Origin: Glycomyces sp. TRM65418
Lineage (GTDB): Bacteria; Actinomycetota; Actinomycetes; Mycobacteriales; Micromonosporaceae
Length of the DNA stretch: 64,000 bases
Assembly (NCBI RefSeq): GCF_019710475.1
Contig: NZ_JAJFAX010000008.1
Span: 172,623 to 236,622, forward strand
Direction: 5' to 3'
In this document: piece by piece, positions 45,972-59,698 of the stretch
How the letters are laid out: every line of letters begins with the position of its first letter
Position numbering within the stretch: position 1 is the stretch's first letter
Made by a program: the position numbers and the translations under genes
Notes under the pieces: generated by a model
The model's database searches: none
Told to the model about the DNA's origin: nothing
The model's input: the letters and a program-made list of their open reading frames with translations, nothing else

Positions 45972-46823
45972 CTAGCGGCCGTAGGGCTGCTGGCCGTATC
46001 CGGGCTGCTGGGGCTGCTGCGGGTATCCGGGCGGGGGCTGCTGGCCGTAACCCGGCTGGGGGGCGCCGTACCCGGGCTGGGGGACGGGGGCCTGCTGGCC
46101 GTAGCCGGGCTGCTGCGGCTGCTGGTAGCCGACCTGCTGGGGCTGGCCGTACGGCATCTGGCCGGGCGCGGGCTGCGGCGGCAGCTGCTGCTGCGGCTGC
46201 GGCTGCGGCTGCGGCTGCTGCATGAAGCCCGGCTGCTGCATGTCGCGCAGCTTGGGGGCCTGGCGGGCGGCCGGGGTGTCGAGCTCGAAGTACTCCTCGG
46301 GCTTGAAGCCGCCCATCTTCGCGGAGATGGAGCCGGGGAAGACCTGGAGCGCGGTGTTGTACTCGCGCACGTTCGCGTTGTAGAACCGGCGCGGGGCGGC
46401 GATGCGGTTCTCGGTCTCGGTGATCTCCGCCTGGAGCTGGAGGAAGTTCTGGTTCGTCTGCAGGGCGGGGTAGGACTCCTGCATGTGGATGACGCCGCGG
46501 ATGGCGTTGCCCAGCTGGCCCTCGGCCTGGCCCTGGCCGGCGTGGCCGACGTTCGGGTCCTGGCGGGCCTGCATGGCCATCGCGCGGGCCTCGGCGACCT
46601 GCCGAAGGGTGGCGTTCTCGGATCCCGCGGCCTGCTGGACGACGTACATGAGGTTGTCCAGCAGGTCGTAGCGACGCTGGAGCTCGACGTCGATCTGCGC
46701 CCACGACTCCTGCGTGATGTTCCGCAACCGGATCAGCTTGTTGCGGCCGCCGAGGGCCGCGAACATCACGATCAGGCCGCAGAGCAGCAGCACGATCAGA
46801 ATCCAGACGATTGGGTTGTCCAT
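45972..46823 (-). CDS. lemA: LemA family protein with Pro/Gln-rich tail
   Basis: The 283-residue protein starts at ATG 46821-46823 with a single membrane helix (about 4-25), then the LemA helical domain: RNKLIRLRNITQESWAQID, QRRYDLLDNLMYVV, RRFYNANVREYNTALQVFPG and a terminal KPEEYFELD. About 100 C-terminal residues are a low-complexity Pro/Gln/Gly/Tyr repeat (units like GYGQQ and PQQPGYG). The tail is encoded partly by a CAGCCG hexanucleotide run near 46187-46219. There is no Shine-Dalgarno, but TAAGCT lies eight bases before the ATG, suggesting a leaderless transcript. LemA proteins are membrane-associated; the exact function is unsettled. Confidence 0.88.
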   Translation of the reverse strand: MDNPIVWILIVLLLCGLIVMFAALGGRNKLIRLRNITQESWAQIDVELQRRYDLLDNLMYVVQQAAGSENATLRQVAEARAMAMQARQDPNVGHAGQGQAEGQLGNAIRGVIHMQESYPALQTNQNFLQLQAEITETENRIAAPRRFYNANVREYNTALQVFPGSISAKMGGFKPEEYFELDTPAARQAPKLRDMQQPGFMQQPQPQPQPQQQLPPQPAPGQMPYGQPQQVGYQQPQQPGYGQQAPVPQPGYGAPQPGYGQQPPPGYPQQPQQPGYGQQPYGR

Positions 46824-46934
46824 GAAGCGTGAGCTTAGTGCATCTATGCCAACGGGAGGGTCCGGCACCGGGCGGCGTCCACTGAGCCCCCGCGAGGCGG
46901 AATCCGAGGTCATTCGTCCGGTTGCGACGCCGAT

Positions 46935-46969
46935 CGGCCTCCGAATGCCGTTGTCGTATTCGGAGGCCG
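46935..46969 (-). terminator. Hairpin downstream of glmM
   Basis: CGGCCTCCGAAT (46935-46946) pairs perfectly with ATTCGGAGGCCG (46958-46969) around an 11-base loop, about 100 bases beyond the glmM stop on the minus strand and upstream of lemA. No T-tract is present. Confidence 0.65.
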
Positions 46970-47066
46970 GACGACGAAGCGAGGCACCGCATGGACCGGA
47001 TCGCGGCGGGCCGATCGACCGGAAATCCGTTCGAGTCCACCCGGCGTGGGGGGTCCGCGGTCCCGG

Positions 47067-48395
47067 TCAGGACATGGCGTGTTCGACGACCGCCACGAGC
47101 TCGGCGGCCACCGACACCGCCACCGGCTTCTCGGAGGCCTCGACCATGACCCGCACGAGCGGCTCGGTTCCCGAGGGGCGCAGCAGGACTCGCCCGTCGG
47201 AGCCGAGCTTGGCCTGCCACAGCGCCACCGCGCTGCGCACGTCCTCGTGGTCGATCACCGACTTGTCGGTCACCCGCACGTTGACGAGCACCTGCGGCGC
47301 CGGGGTGAACACCGACGCGAGCTCGGCGAGCGGCTTGCCCGTGGCGGCCATGCGCGCGAGCAGCATGATCGCCGTCAGGGTCCCGTCGCCGGTGGTCGCG
47401 TGGTCGGCGATGATGATGTGCCCGGACTGCTCCCCGCCGAGCGAGAAGCCGCCCTCGCCGAGGCGTTCCAGCACGTAGCGGTCGCCGACGCCGGTGACCT
47501 CGAGTTTGATCCCGGCCGCGCCCATCGCCTGGTGCAGACCGAGGTTGCTCATGACGGTGGTGACGAGCGTGTCGCCGCGCAGCCTCCCGGCCTCGCGCAT
47601 CGCGAGCGCCAGGATCGCCATGATGGCGTCGCCGTCCACGTCGTTGCCGTCGGCGTCCACCGCGAGGCAGCGGTCGGCGTCGCCGTCGAGCGCGATCCCG
47701 GCGTCGGCGCCGTGCGCGACGACGGCCGCGCGCAGCCCGGCCATGTGGGTGGACCCGCAGTCCTCGTTGATGTTGAGCCCGTCGGGGTCGTCGTTGATGG
47801 TGACGACCTCGGCCCCGGCCCGCCGCAGCGCCTCGGGGGCCGCGCCGGTGGCGGCGCCGTTGGCGGGGTCGACCACGACCTTGAGGCCGTTCAACGGGTT
47901 CGGGCACACCGCGACCAGGTGCTCGATGTACGCCTCGACCGGGTCGACCGAGCGGGCGATGCGGCCGACGCCCTCGCCCTGCGGGAGCGGCGCGGGGGCG
48001 GCCATGGCCGCCTCGATGGCGTCCTCGACCTCGTCGGGGAGCTTGCAGCCGCCGGCCGCGAAGAACTTGATGCCGTTGTCCGGCATGGGATTGTGCGAGG
48101 CGGAGACCATGACGCCGAAGTCGGCGCCGGTCAGGGCGGTGAGGTGCGCGACCGCGGGCGTGGGAAGGACGCCCAGGTCGATGACCTTGGCGCCGGCGGC
48201 GGCGAGCCCGGCGGCGCTGGCCGCGGCGAGCATCTCACCGGAGGCGCGGGGATCGCGGCCGATGACGGCGACGGTGCGCCGGTCGGAGGCGCCGAGGACC
48301 CGGGCTGCGGCGATGTTGAGGCGGAGCGCCAGGTCGGGGGTGAGGTCGGCGTTCGCCCGCCCCCGCACGCCGTCGGTGCCGAACAGTCGTGACAC
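47067..48395 (-). CDS. glmM: Phosphoglucosamine mutase
   Basis: From GTG 48393-48395 the protein has 442 residues and begins with [15 protein letters not shown], the family's N-terminal signature. Catalytic phosphoserine is in [18 protein letters not shown]. The metal-binding loop is [13 protein letters not shown], the sugar-binding [10 protein letters not shown] and the phosphate-binding [14 protein letters not shown]. It interconverts GlcN-6-P and GlcN-1-P ahead of GlmU. The GTG is preferred over ATG 48408-48410 because GGGAAG lies seven bases before it and it matches the standard N-terminus. Confidence 0.95.
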   Translation of the reverse strand: MSRLFGTDGVRGRANADLTPDLALRLNIAAARVLGASDRRTVAVIGRDPRASGEMLAAASAAGLAAAGAKVIDLGVLPTPAVAHLTALTGADFGVMVSASHNPMPDNGIKFFAAGGCKLPDEVEDAIEAAMAAPAPLPQGEGVGRIARSVDPVEAYIEHLVAVCPNPLNGLKVVVDPANGAATGAAPEALRRAGAEVVTINDDPDGLNINEDCGSTHMAGLRAAVVAHGADAGIALDGDADRCLAVDADGNDVDGDAIMAILALAMREAGRLRGDTLVTTVMSNLGLHQAMGAAGIKLEVTGVGDRYVLERLGEGGFSLGGEQSGHIIIADHATTGDGTLTAIMLLARMAATGKPLAELASVFTPAPQVLVNVRVTDKSVIDHEDVRSAVALWQAKLGSDGRVLLRPSGTEPLVRVMVEASEKPVAVSVAAELVAVVEHAMS

Positions 48396-48696
48396 GGTGT
48401 GGCTTCCCATCTTGATGGTGCCGGTGCCGGTATCGCGGGCCGCTCGGTTCGCCGGCCGAGCAGGGCTCGGTCGACGAAGCCTGCGAGCCGTGAAGGCTCC
48501 TGCGGGGCCCTTGCGCCCGGACCGGCCCTGTCGGTGGCTCGTCGGCAGTGCCGGGAGGCAGTGCCGGAGTGGTGATAGCAACGGGGGCCGCCGAGGATGT
48601 CCTCCTCGGCAGCCCCGTCGCTTGTGCAGACTAGCGCGTACCCCACCCTCGACGGCGCTTGCGGGCCGAAAATGCGCGAGGCGCGGGGAAGGCGTG
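48396..48696 (-). other. glmM leader and rpsI terminator region
   Basis: This 300-base gap has no credible gene. At the rpsI end a hairpin spans about 48583-48616 (GCCGAGGA 48590-48597 with TCCTCGGC 48603-48610, extended by GGGGC/GCCCC). It probably ends the rplM-rpsI transcript. Nearer glmM there are further small hairpins, including CCGAGC/GCTCGG, and the sequence GCCTGCGAGCCGTG (48479-48492), which reappears in the rplM leader at 49876-49889. Confidence 0.5.
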
Positions 48697-49263
48697 CTAG
48701 CGCTTGGAGTACTGCGGCGCCTTGCGGGCCTTCTTGAGACCGTACTTCTTGCTTTCCTTCTCGCGGGCGTCGCGGGTCAGGAAGCCGGCGGCCTTGAGGG
48801 CCGGGCGCATGTTCGGGTCGACCTCGAGCAGCGCCCGGGCGATGCCCAGACGCAGCGCGCCGGCCTGGCCGGTGGCGCCGCCGCCCTTGATGTTGACCAG
48901 GACGTCGAAGTTCTCGCCGGCCTCGACGGTCACGAAGGGCTCGGCCACGGTCTGCTGGTGGACCTTGCTCGGGAAGTAGTCCTCGAGGCTCTTGCCGTTG
49001 ACGACGTACTTGCCGGTGCCCGGCACCAGGCGGACGCGGGCGATGGCGCGCTTGCGGCGGCCCACGGTCTGGATGGCGCGGTCCAGCGGCACCGCGGGGA
49101 TGCTCGGCACGGACGGCGCGGCCGCGACGTCGGCGGGGACCTCGACCGGGACCTCGGGGATCTCGGCGGCGACCTCGACGGGCGCCTCGGCGGTCTCGGG
49201 GGCCTCGTTCTCGACGGCCGCGGTGGGCTCGGTGGCCTCGTTGGCCTGGATCTCGTCACTCAT
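48697..49263 (-). CDS. rpsI: 30S ribosomal protein S9
   Basis: The 188-residue protein has an approximately 60-residue acidic Glu/Ala/Pro/Val N-terminal extension typical of actinobacterial S9, then the conserved domain: [51 protein letters not shown], and the C-terminal [11 protein letters not shown] tail that reaches the P-site tRNA. It follows rplM by 24 bases in the usual L13-S9 operon. Confidence 0.96.
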   Translation of the reverse strand: MSDEIQANEATEPTAAVENEAPETAEAPVEVAAEIPEVPVEVPADVAAAPSVPSIPAVPLDRAIQTVGRRKRAIARVRLVPGTGKYVVNGKSLEDYFPSKVHQQTVAEPFVTVEAGENFDVLVNIKGGGATGQAGALRLGIARALLEVDPNMRPALKAAGFLTRDAREKESKKYGLKKARKAPQYSKR

Positions 49264-49287
49264 GAATGTGCTCCTCTACGCCCGCGC

Positions 49288-49731
49288 CTACTGCGCGATC
49301 TTCTTGATCTCGTACGGCTTCGGCTGCTGGGCGGCGTGCGGGTGGCCGGGACCCGCGTAGACCTTCAGCTTCTTGGACACGGCGCGGCCGAGCTTGTTCT
49401 TCGGCAGCATGCCGAAGACGGCCTTCTCGACCACCTTGTGGGGGGCCTTCTCCATGAACTCGGCGTAGGACTTCTCCTTGAGACCGCCCGGGAAGCCGGA
49501 GTGGCGGTAGGCCTTCTTGGTCTGGAGCTTGTTCCGGGTCAGCACGACCTTCTCGGCGTTCACGACGATGACGTAGTCACCGGTGTCCGCGTTCGGCGCG
49601 AAGGTCGGCTTGTGCTTGCCTCGGAGCAGATCGGCGGCGTGCGTCGCGAGCCGGCCCAACACCACGTCGGTCGCGTCGATCACGAGCCACTGCGGGTCAT
49701 TGTCACCCGGCTTAGGGCTGTACGTGCGCAC
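49288..49731 (-). CDS. rplM: 50S ribosomal protein L13
   Basis: The 147-residue protein has [23 protein letters not shown] near the N-terminus, the [18 protein letters not shown] segment, and the conserved [39 protein letters not shown]-terminal region split across its middle and end. It begins the L13-S9 operon with a long structured leader upstream. Confidence 0.96.
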   Translation of the reverse strand: MRTYSPKPGDNDPQWLVIDATDVVLGRLATHAADLLRGKHKPTFAPNADTGDYVIVVNAEKVVLTRNKLQTKKAYRHSGFPGGLKEKSYAEFMEKAPHKVVEKAVFGMLPKNKLGRAVSKKLKVYAGPGHPHAAQQPKPYEIKKIAQ

Positions 49732-49943
49732 AGGGTTACCTAGCTTTCGTTGTCGGTGTGGAACGAATCCCGCAGATGCGAGCGGGACCGCCTGAATCCC
49801 CGGGGCCTGGATCGGCGCGCTCCGCGGCGCAGTGCCGCGGGCGTGGGATTCGTTGGACAGCGTCTCCGCGATGACGCCTGCGAGCCGTGGACCGGCTCAG
49901 TGCGGAGACACTCGAACAACAGCTGCCTAGTCTACGCGGTGGT
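49732..49943 (-). other. Structured leader of the rplM-rpsI operon
   Basis: Three hairpins can be drawn on the minus strand: TCCCGC/GCGGGA at about 49772-49791; CCGCGGC (49822-49828) with GCCGCGG (49834-49840); and GTCTCCGC (49862-49869) with GCGGAGAC (49902-49909), which encloses GAGCCG/CGGCTC (49882-49887 and 49893-49898). Ribosomal operons are often autoregulated through such leaders. Whether this one is, and by which protein, is unknown. Alternatively the outer hairpins belong to thiC termination. Confidence 0.4.
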
Positions 49944-49968
49944 GGCGGCCGCCCTGAAGGCGGCCGCC
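49944..49968 (-). terminator. Hairpin terminator of the thiamine operon
   Basis: Two copies of GGCGGCCGCC (49944-49953 and 49959-49968), each self-complementary, flank CTGAA and form a 10-bp stem 46 bases after the thiC stop. Confidence 0.75.
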
Positions 49969-50013
49969 GTGACCTCGGATACAGCCCGGACCGGCACTCC
50001 GTCGGTCGTAGGG

Positions 50014-55019
<5,006 letters not shown>

Positions 55020-55020
<1 letters not shown>

Positions 55021-55736
55021 CAGGCTTCGCCCACCCCTCGCAGGAGGCTCCTATCGTCTCGGGCCACGTCCGCCTCGGGGTGCTCGCCTACGGCGGCCAG
55101 GAGTTCCACGGTGGCCTGCTTCGGGTCCGCGGCGGCGGCGATCGCGCCGACGACCGCCACCCCGTGCGCTCCGGCCTCGCGGCACAGGGCCGCGCGCTCG
55201 GCGGTGATGCCGCCGATGGCGATCACCGGCAGGTCGACGGCCTCGCACACCGCGGCCAGGCCTTCGAGCCCGATCGGCTGCGGCAGACCGGCTTTGGTGG
55301 TGGTGCCCCAGACCGGCCCGACGCCGAGATAGGTCGCACCGGCACGGCGGGCGGCCCGAGCCGACTCCGGGTCGCGGCTGGTGCCGCCGATGATCGCGCC
55401 CGCGGGCAGGATGCGCTGCGCGGCGTCGATCGGCAGGTCCTCGGCCCCGAGGTGCACGCCGGCCGCGTCGACCGCTTGAGCAATGTGGACGCGGTCGTTC
55501 ACCAGGCACAGCGCCCCGTGCTCGGCGCAGAGCGCGGCGATCGCGGCGGCGAGGTCGAAGGCCGCGCGGTCGTTGTAGTGGTCCTCGGGCCGGACTTGGA
55601 CCAGCCGCGCCCCGGCGGCCAGCGCCGCCGCGACGACGGCGATCGGATCGGGTCGCGAGCCGGCGGCGGCCTGCGCGGCGGCGGGGCCGCGGGTGTCGGT
55701 GATGACATGAAGCCGAGGCAGATGCGTAGAACTCAT
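55020..55736 (-). CDS. thiE: Thiamine-phosphate synthase ThiE
   Basis: The 238-residue TIM-barrel enzyme has LHVITDTRG at the N-terminus, GARLVQVRPEDHYNDR, LVNDRVHIAQAVDAAGVHLGAEDL, IIGGTSRDPESA, YLGVGPVWGTTTK (pyrophosphate loop) and VIAIGGITAE. It joins HMP-PP and thiazole phosphate to TMP. The usual QLReK appears as QVRPED, a modest change. It is the first gene after the TPP riboswitch. Confidence 0.95.
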
Positions 55737-55742
55737 GAGCTC

Positions 55743-55836
55743 CTTCTCCCTGCGCCAGCATGACCTGGATCAGGTTCGACGGTCGGGACTACCAAGTCCC
55801 CTCTCAGCCCGATGCATCGGACTCCCGTGGGTTTCT
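55743..55836 (-). promoter_or_regulatory. TPP riboswitch (THI element)
   Basis: On the minus strand the conserved core is complete: CGGGCTGAGAGGGG (helix P2/J2-3 with CUGAGA), then AACCTGATCCAGGTCATGC and TGGCGCAGGGAG, preceded by the 5' strand CCCACGGGAG. It ends about seven bases before the thiE ATG and overlaps its ribosome site, so TPP binding probably hides translation initiation. The six-gene thiE-thiO-thiS-thiG-thiD-thiC run lies downstream. Confidence 0.95.
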
Positions 55837-55918
55837 TCGCTTACGGCCGTCACGCTACGCCATCGCGAGCGGTCCTCGCAAGTCTCGTGTCACCAACTGG
55901 ACACGGACCGGTCGCCGA

Positions 55919-56123
55919 TCACTCGATGCGGACTCGTCCGGGTCCGGCACGGTACTCGCTCATCTGGCGGAATCCGCCGGCCGCCGGCCAGAAACCGAAG
56001 ACGAGGATCCCGGCCCCGCGAACAAGATCGCGCACCATCGCGTCGCCGGCCCATGCCGATGGCCAGTTCCGCCAACGTCAGGGGCAGGTCGATCACTCCG
56101 TCGGAGCGGTGATCGTCGGGCAT
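55919..56123 (-). pseudogene. Possible small frameshifted gene of unknown function
   Basis: ATG at 56121-56123 has an excellent GGAGGAG seven bases upstream and opens a frame with high third-position GC for about 26 codons (MPDDHRSDGVIDLPLTLAEL...). After that the third-position bias shifts to the +1 frame, which runs on through MVRDLVRGAGILVFGF to a stop at 55919. Either a single-base error or frameshift near 56040-56050 has split one gene of about 68 codons, or two tiny frames overlap. The in-frame reading would continue to 55890. No family was recognised. Gap 55837-56190 otherwise holds nothing apparent. Confidence 0.35.
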
Positions 56124-56190
56124 GCCAGGCTCCTCCGCGGCGGCGTGCGCCACCGATCTCGGTCCCCCATGCTGAGAGCGGCCCATGCCG

Positions 56191-56814
56191 CTACCGCGCC
56201 CGCTCCACCCTCAGCACCCGGTACCCCTTGGCGCTCGCGTGCTTGTCGACCTCCCAGCCGCTCTCACCGAGCCAGCGCGCCAGCGAATCCGCCCCCAAGT
56301 GCTTCGAGACGACCAGCCACGCCACCCCGCCGTCCTTCAGGCGCGGCAGCCACGTCTCCAGCAGCTCGTGCAAGGCCTCCTTGCCGACCTTGATCGGCGG
56401 GTTCGACCAGATCTCGTCGAACCGCACCTCGGCCGGGACCTCCTCGGGCACGGCCGCATGCACCTTGCCGGGGGCCTTCTCGGTGTTGCGCCGCGTCAGG
56501 TCGAGCGCCCGGCGGTTCACGTCGACGGCCCAGACCTCGGCGTCCTCGCGCTGGGCGAGCACCGCGCTGATCGGCCCGTACCCGCAGCCGAGATCGAGGA
56601 AGACGCCCGCCGTGTCGGGCGGGACGACCTTGTGCAGCAGCACGCTCGTGCCGGGATCGAGCCGGTTCCCGGAGAAGACCCCCGTGGAGGTCGTCAGCTC
56701 GTAGACGACGCCGTCGAGCTCGAAGCCGATGACGCGCTCGCGGTCGTCGACGGCGGGCTGCTCGCTGAAATAGTGCTCTGGCTGCTCGGATGGGCCCTTG
56801 GACATGCCGACCAT
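56191..56814 (-). CDS. RsmC-like class I SAM methyltransferase
   Basis: The 207-residue protein starts at ATG 56812-56814 or three codons later; a longer upstream frame is Arg-rich and unlike the family. It has HYFSEQPAV at the N-terminus, SAM motif VFLDLGCGYGPISAVLAQ and the catalytic NPP in DEIWSNPPIKVGKEALHELL. It corresponds to the catalytic half of RsmC (16S m2G1207 methyltransferase), typical for Gram-positives. Substrate is inferred. It is divergent from the next gene. Confidence 0.87.
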   Translation of the reverse strand: MVGMSKGPSEQPEHYFSEQPAVDDRERVIGFELDGVVYELTTSTGVFSGNRLDPGTSVLLHKVVPPDTAGVFLDLGCGYGPISAVLAQREDAEVWAVDVNRRALDLTRRNTEKAPGKVHAAVPEEVPAEVRFDEIWSNPPIKVGKEALHELLETWLPRLKDGGVAWLVVSKHLGADSLARWLGESGWEVDKHASAKGYRVLRVERAR

Positions 56815-56966
56815 TGTCTCTCGCCATGCCCGGGCAGGTCGGCGGGTCGGGCGCGAAGAGATCTGCGCGGCTCGGCCCGCCGCCCGCGGCGTCGACCGGC
56901 GCTCGCCGTCCACCTCCCGAGGGAACGTTTCCCGGTTTCGGCGCCCGCCGGGTCTAAGCTGCCTCC

Positions 56967-57950
56967 ATGGCACATGGCCCGTCCCCCTTCGGCGTCCCGC
57001 AGCAGACTCAGGGACACCGAGCACCGACCGACCCGCGCTCCGGCTGGGAGGCATACGACGCCGCGGACGTGCAGCGCGCGCCGATGCGCGCGCCCACCGC
57101 CCGGCTCAGCCCCGAAGACCATGCGCTCCCCTCCGCGGCGACGCAGCGCTCGCCCGAGGAGGAGATGGAGGCGCACCTGGAGGAGATCCACGCGTCCCGT
57201 CCCCTGCGCCGCGCCGCCCAGCGCGCGCGGCGGCGCACCCGGTGGTGGCTCGTCGCGCTGGCGGCCGTGAGCGCGCTCGCGGTGGCGGCGGCCTGCGCCG
57301 CCGGGGCGTTCATCGTCCTGCGCGAGGGCGAGCCGGATCCCGGCGCGTCGAGCGCGGCCCCCGCCTCGGACCGGCAGTCCTCAGCGGAGGAGCCGACCGA
57401 CGCGCCCGAGGTGATCGACCCGATCGCCAGCCGCGAGACCGACGCGGCGCCGATCTCCGTGGCGGAGCTGTTCGGCGCCCAGACGTTCACACCGGCCGGA
57501 GCGGCCGGGGCCTACAAGGTCCTGGAGAGCGAGGAACTCGCCGACTGCGCCGACGCCGGACTGGACGAGCTCGCCGAACTCCTGGCCGACGCCGACTGCA
57601 CGCAGACCGTGCGGGCGACGCTCGTCAACCCGGACGGCGAGTACGCGGCCACGGCGGGCGTGCTCAACCTCGCCGACGCCGCCGAGGCCGAGGCGCTGCG
57701 CGCCGCGATCGAGGCCGGCCTCGAAGGCGGGTTCGCGGCGCTGCGGACCGACGGCGAGGCCGAGGAACTGGGCCGCGCGGCCACGATGGTCGGCTACAAC
57801 ACCTACGGGCACTACCTGATGTACGTGGTCATCGGCCGCACCGACGGCGAGGACCTCGAAGAGGCGGGCGAGCCGGTGCGGGAGATCGTGGGCGACCTCG
57901 TCGACGTCTGGTTCGTCGACCAGCTCAACCCGAGGCGCGAGGTCCAGTAG
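56967..57950 (+). CDS. Unknown single-pass membrane protein
   Basis: The 327-residue protein has a Pro/Arg-rich cytoplasmic part (1-90), a membrane helix (about 91-115, WWLVALAAVSALAVAAACAAGAF), an acidic Ser/Ala/Asp linker and an external domain of about 160 residues with two Cys (LADCADAG, DADCTQTVRATL) likely forming a disulfide. Secondary structure looks like an alpha/beta fold (YAATAGVLNLADAAEAEAL, HYLMYVVIGRTDG). Similar proteins of unknown role are common in actinobacteria; no domain name is assigned. Ordinary codon bias supports coding. Confidence 0.6.
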   Translation: MAHGPSPFGVPQQTQGHRAPTDPRSGWEAYDAADVQRAPMRAPTARLSPEDHALPSAATQRSPEEEMEAHLEEIHASRPLRRAAQRARRRTRWWLVALAAVSALAVAAACAAGAFIVLREGEPDPGASSAAPASDRQSSAEEPTDAPEVIDPIASRETDAAPISVAELFGAQTFTPAGAAGAYKVLESEELADCADAGLDELAELLADADCTQTVRATLVNPDGEYAATAGVLNLADAAEAEALRAAIEAGLEGGFAALRTDGEAEELGRAATMVGYNTYGHYLMYVVIGRTDGEDLEEAGEPVREIVGDLVDVWFVDQLNPRREVQ

Positions 57951-58029
57951 CCCGAGCGACGGGGCACCGCGCGTGCCGCGCTCGCCCGGCGGGGGTGCCG
58001 GTCATGCGCTCGTCGGCCACACTGAGTCC

Positions 58030-58872
58030 ATGGAATACGTGGGCCGGGTGCCCGCCCCGCCGCTCGACCGGTTCATCGACGACGTCTACAGCCTGACCGG
58101 GGCGCCGCGCCACCGCCGGCTGAACGTCCCGCCCATGCCGTCGGCGCATCTGTTCGTCAACCTGGGCGGGCCGGCCCGCTTGTGGGACTCGGACCCTGCC
58201 GTACCGCCGGCGGTGGTCGCCGACGGATGGTTCATGGGGGTGTGGACGAGGCGGTTCGTCGTCGAATATCCGGACCGGGTGCGGCTCGTCGGGGTGCATT
58301 TCAAGCCTTGGGGCATGTCGGCGTTCGTCGACGTCCCGGCGACCGAGCTGCGGGACCGCTGGGTGCCGGTCGACGCCGTGTGGAGCCGGTCGCTGGACCG
58401 GATCCGCAACAGGGTCGGCGACACGGCCTCCGCCGACGAGACACTGCGGGTGTTGGAGGAGGAGCTCCTGCGGCGACTCGCCGAGGGGCCGCCGCGCGGC
58501 CTCGACCTGGTACGGCACGTGGGCGGGCGTCTGGCGGCGGCGCACGGCGCGGTCCCGGTGGCGGCGCTGACCGACGCCGCCGGAGTGAGCAGCACCCACC
58601 TCGCCGCCCAGTTCAAGTCGCATATCGGGATCCCGCCGAAGCGATTGGCGCGGATCTACCGGTTCGCGCGCCTGATCCTGTCCGTCGACGCCCGGGCTCC
58701 GGTCGACTGGTCGGCGCTCGCCCATGCGGCGGGCTACTTCGACCAGGCCCACTTCAGCCGGGAGTTCAAGGATTTCACCGGCCACACCCCGACGGCGTAC
58801 CTGGAACTGCGGCGCCGATTCCCCGCCGAGCGGGGGTTCCCGCCCGACAGCGGCCCGATGCCCGCCGATTGA
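58030..58872 (+). CDS. AraC-family transcriptional regulator
   Basis: From ATG 58030 the protein has 280 residues. The N-terminal effector domain is of the DUF6597/AraC-ligand type (RRLNVPPMPSAHLFVNLGG, MGVWTRRFVVEYPD, VGVHFKPWGMSAFV). The C-terminal pair of helix-turn-helices is VPVAALTDAAGVSSTHLAAQFKSHIG and LAHAAGYFDQAHFSREFKDFTGHTPTAY. ATG 58030 is preferred over a GTG/ATG extension at 57973. The RibD-like gene follows 74 bases on and may be a target. Confidence 0.88.
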   Translation: MEYVGRVPAPPLDRFIDDVYSLTGAPRHRRLNVPPMPSAHLFVNLGGPARLWDSDPAVPPAVVADGWFMGVWTRRFVVEYPDRVRLVGVHFKPWGMSAFVDVPATELRDRWVPVDAVWSRSLDRIRNRVGDTASADETLRVLEEELLRRLAEGPPRGLDLVRHVGGRLAAAHGAVPVAALTDAAGVSSTHLAAQFKSHIGIPPKRLARIYRFARLILSVDARAPVDWSALAHAAGYFDQAHFSREFKDFTGHTPTAYLELRRRFPAERGFPPDSGPMPAD

Positions 58873-58946
58873 TTTTTTACAAGACCGGCCGCCTGCCGGG
58901 CCGATACGTTCGGGGCTCCAGTCGCCAGGAGACCTGAGGAGGACCT

Positions 58947-59564
58947 GTGGGCACAGTGATCATGCACAACGTGGTGTCGGTGGACGGCTTCATCGCCGAC
59001 GAGAACGACGATGTCGGGCCGCTCCACGACTGGTACTTCAGCGGGGACACCCCGATCGCCGAAGGCGGCGACGACGAGCAGTACGACCATTCGGGAGCGG
59101 GAAGCGGCTTCAGGGTCTCGCGCGTGTCGGCCGAGTACGTCCGGCCGATGTGGGCCTCGATCGGGGTGATCGTGATGGGCCGCCACTTCTTCGACCTGGT
59201 GAACGGCTGGGAGGGCCGGCCGCCGACGGGCGACCACGTGGTCGTGGTGTCCCACCGGCCCAAGCCCGAAGGCTGGCACCCCGAGGCGTCGTACCACTTC
59301 GTCGGCGACGTGGCCGCCGCGATCGACAAGGCGCAGGCGCTCGCCGGGGATCGGGTCGTCGCCGTCAGCGCCGGCGAGGTGGGCGGCCAGATCCTCGCGG
59401 CCGGACTCGTGGACGAGGTGGCGATGGACGTGGTGCCGGTGGTGTTCGGTTCGGGCAAACGCTACTTCGGCGGCATCGAGGGACGGCGCCTCCTCGATGA
59501 TCCGCATGTGGTCCTCCAAGGCGAGCGCGTGCTGCATCTGCGGTTCAAGGTGCGCCGCGAGTAA
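58947..59564 (+). CDS. RibD C-terminal / dihydrofolate reductase-like protein
   Basis: The 205-residue protein begins VGTVIMHNVVSVDGFIADEND, the conserved N-terminus of the RibD_C/DHFR superfamily, then has VIVMGRHFFD, VVVSHRP and QILAAGLVDEVAMDVVPVVFGSGKRYF. Members are NADPH-dependent reductases of unknown substrate, often beside AraC regulators. GTG 58947 has GAGGAGG six bases upstream. A hairpin follows its stop. Confidence 0.87.
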   Translation: MGTVIMHNVVSVDGFIADENDDVGPLHDWYFSGDTPIAEGGDDEQYDHSGAGSGFRVSRVSAEYVRPMWASIGVIVMGRHFFDLVNGWEGRPPTGDHVVVVSHRPKPEGWHPEASYHFVGDVAAAIDKAQALAGDRVVAVSAGEVGGQILAAGLVDEVAMDVVPVVFGSGKRYFGGIEGRRLLDDPHVVLQGERVLHLRFKVRRE

Positions 59565-59628
59565 CGCGGGCCGCAGTCGGCGGCGCCTTCCGGCGGGGCG
59601 CGGCGCGACCCCGGTGCGGCCGACGCGC

Positions 59629-59658
59629 GGAGGGCCGGGCGCGTGCGCCCGGCCCTCC
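59629..59658. terminator. Hairpin between RibD-like gene and cydB
   Basis: GGAGGGCCGGGCGC (59629-59642) pairs with GCGCCCGGCCCTCC (59645-59658), effectively a 12-13 bp stem with a tiny loop, between convergent genes. No clear T-tract follows on either side. Confidence 0.75.
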
Positions 59659-59698
59659 GTCTCATCCACCGCAGATGCAGGCTTCGATCACGGCGCGC

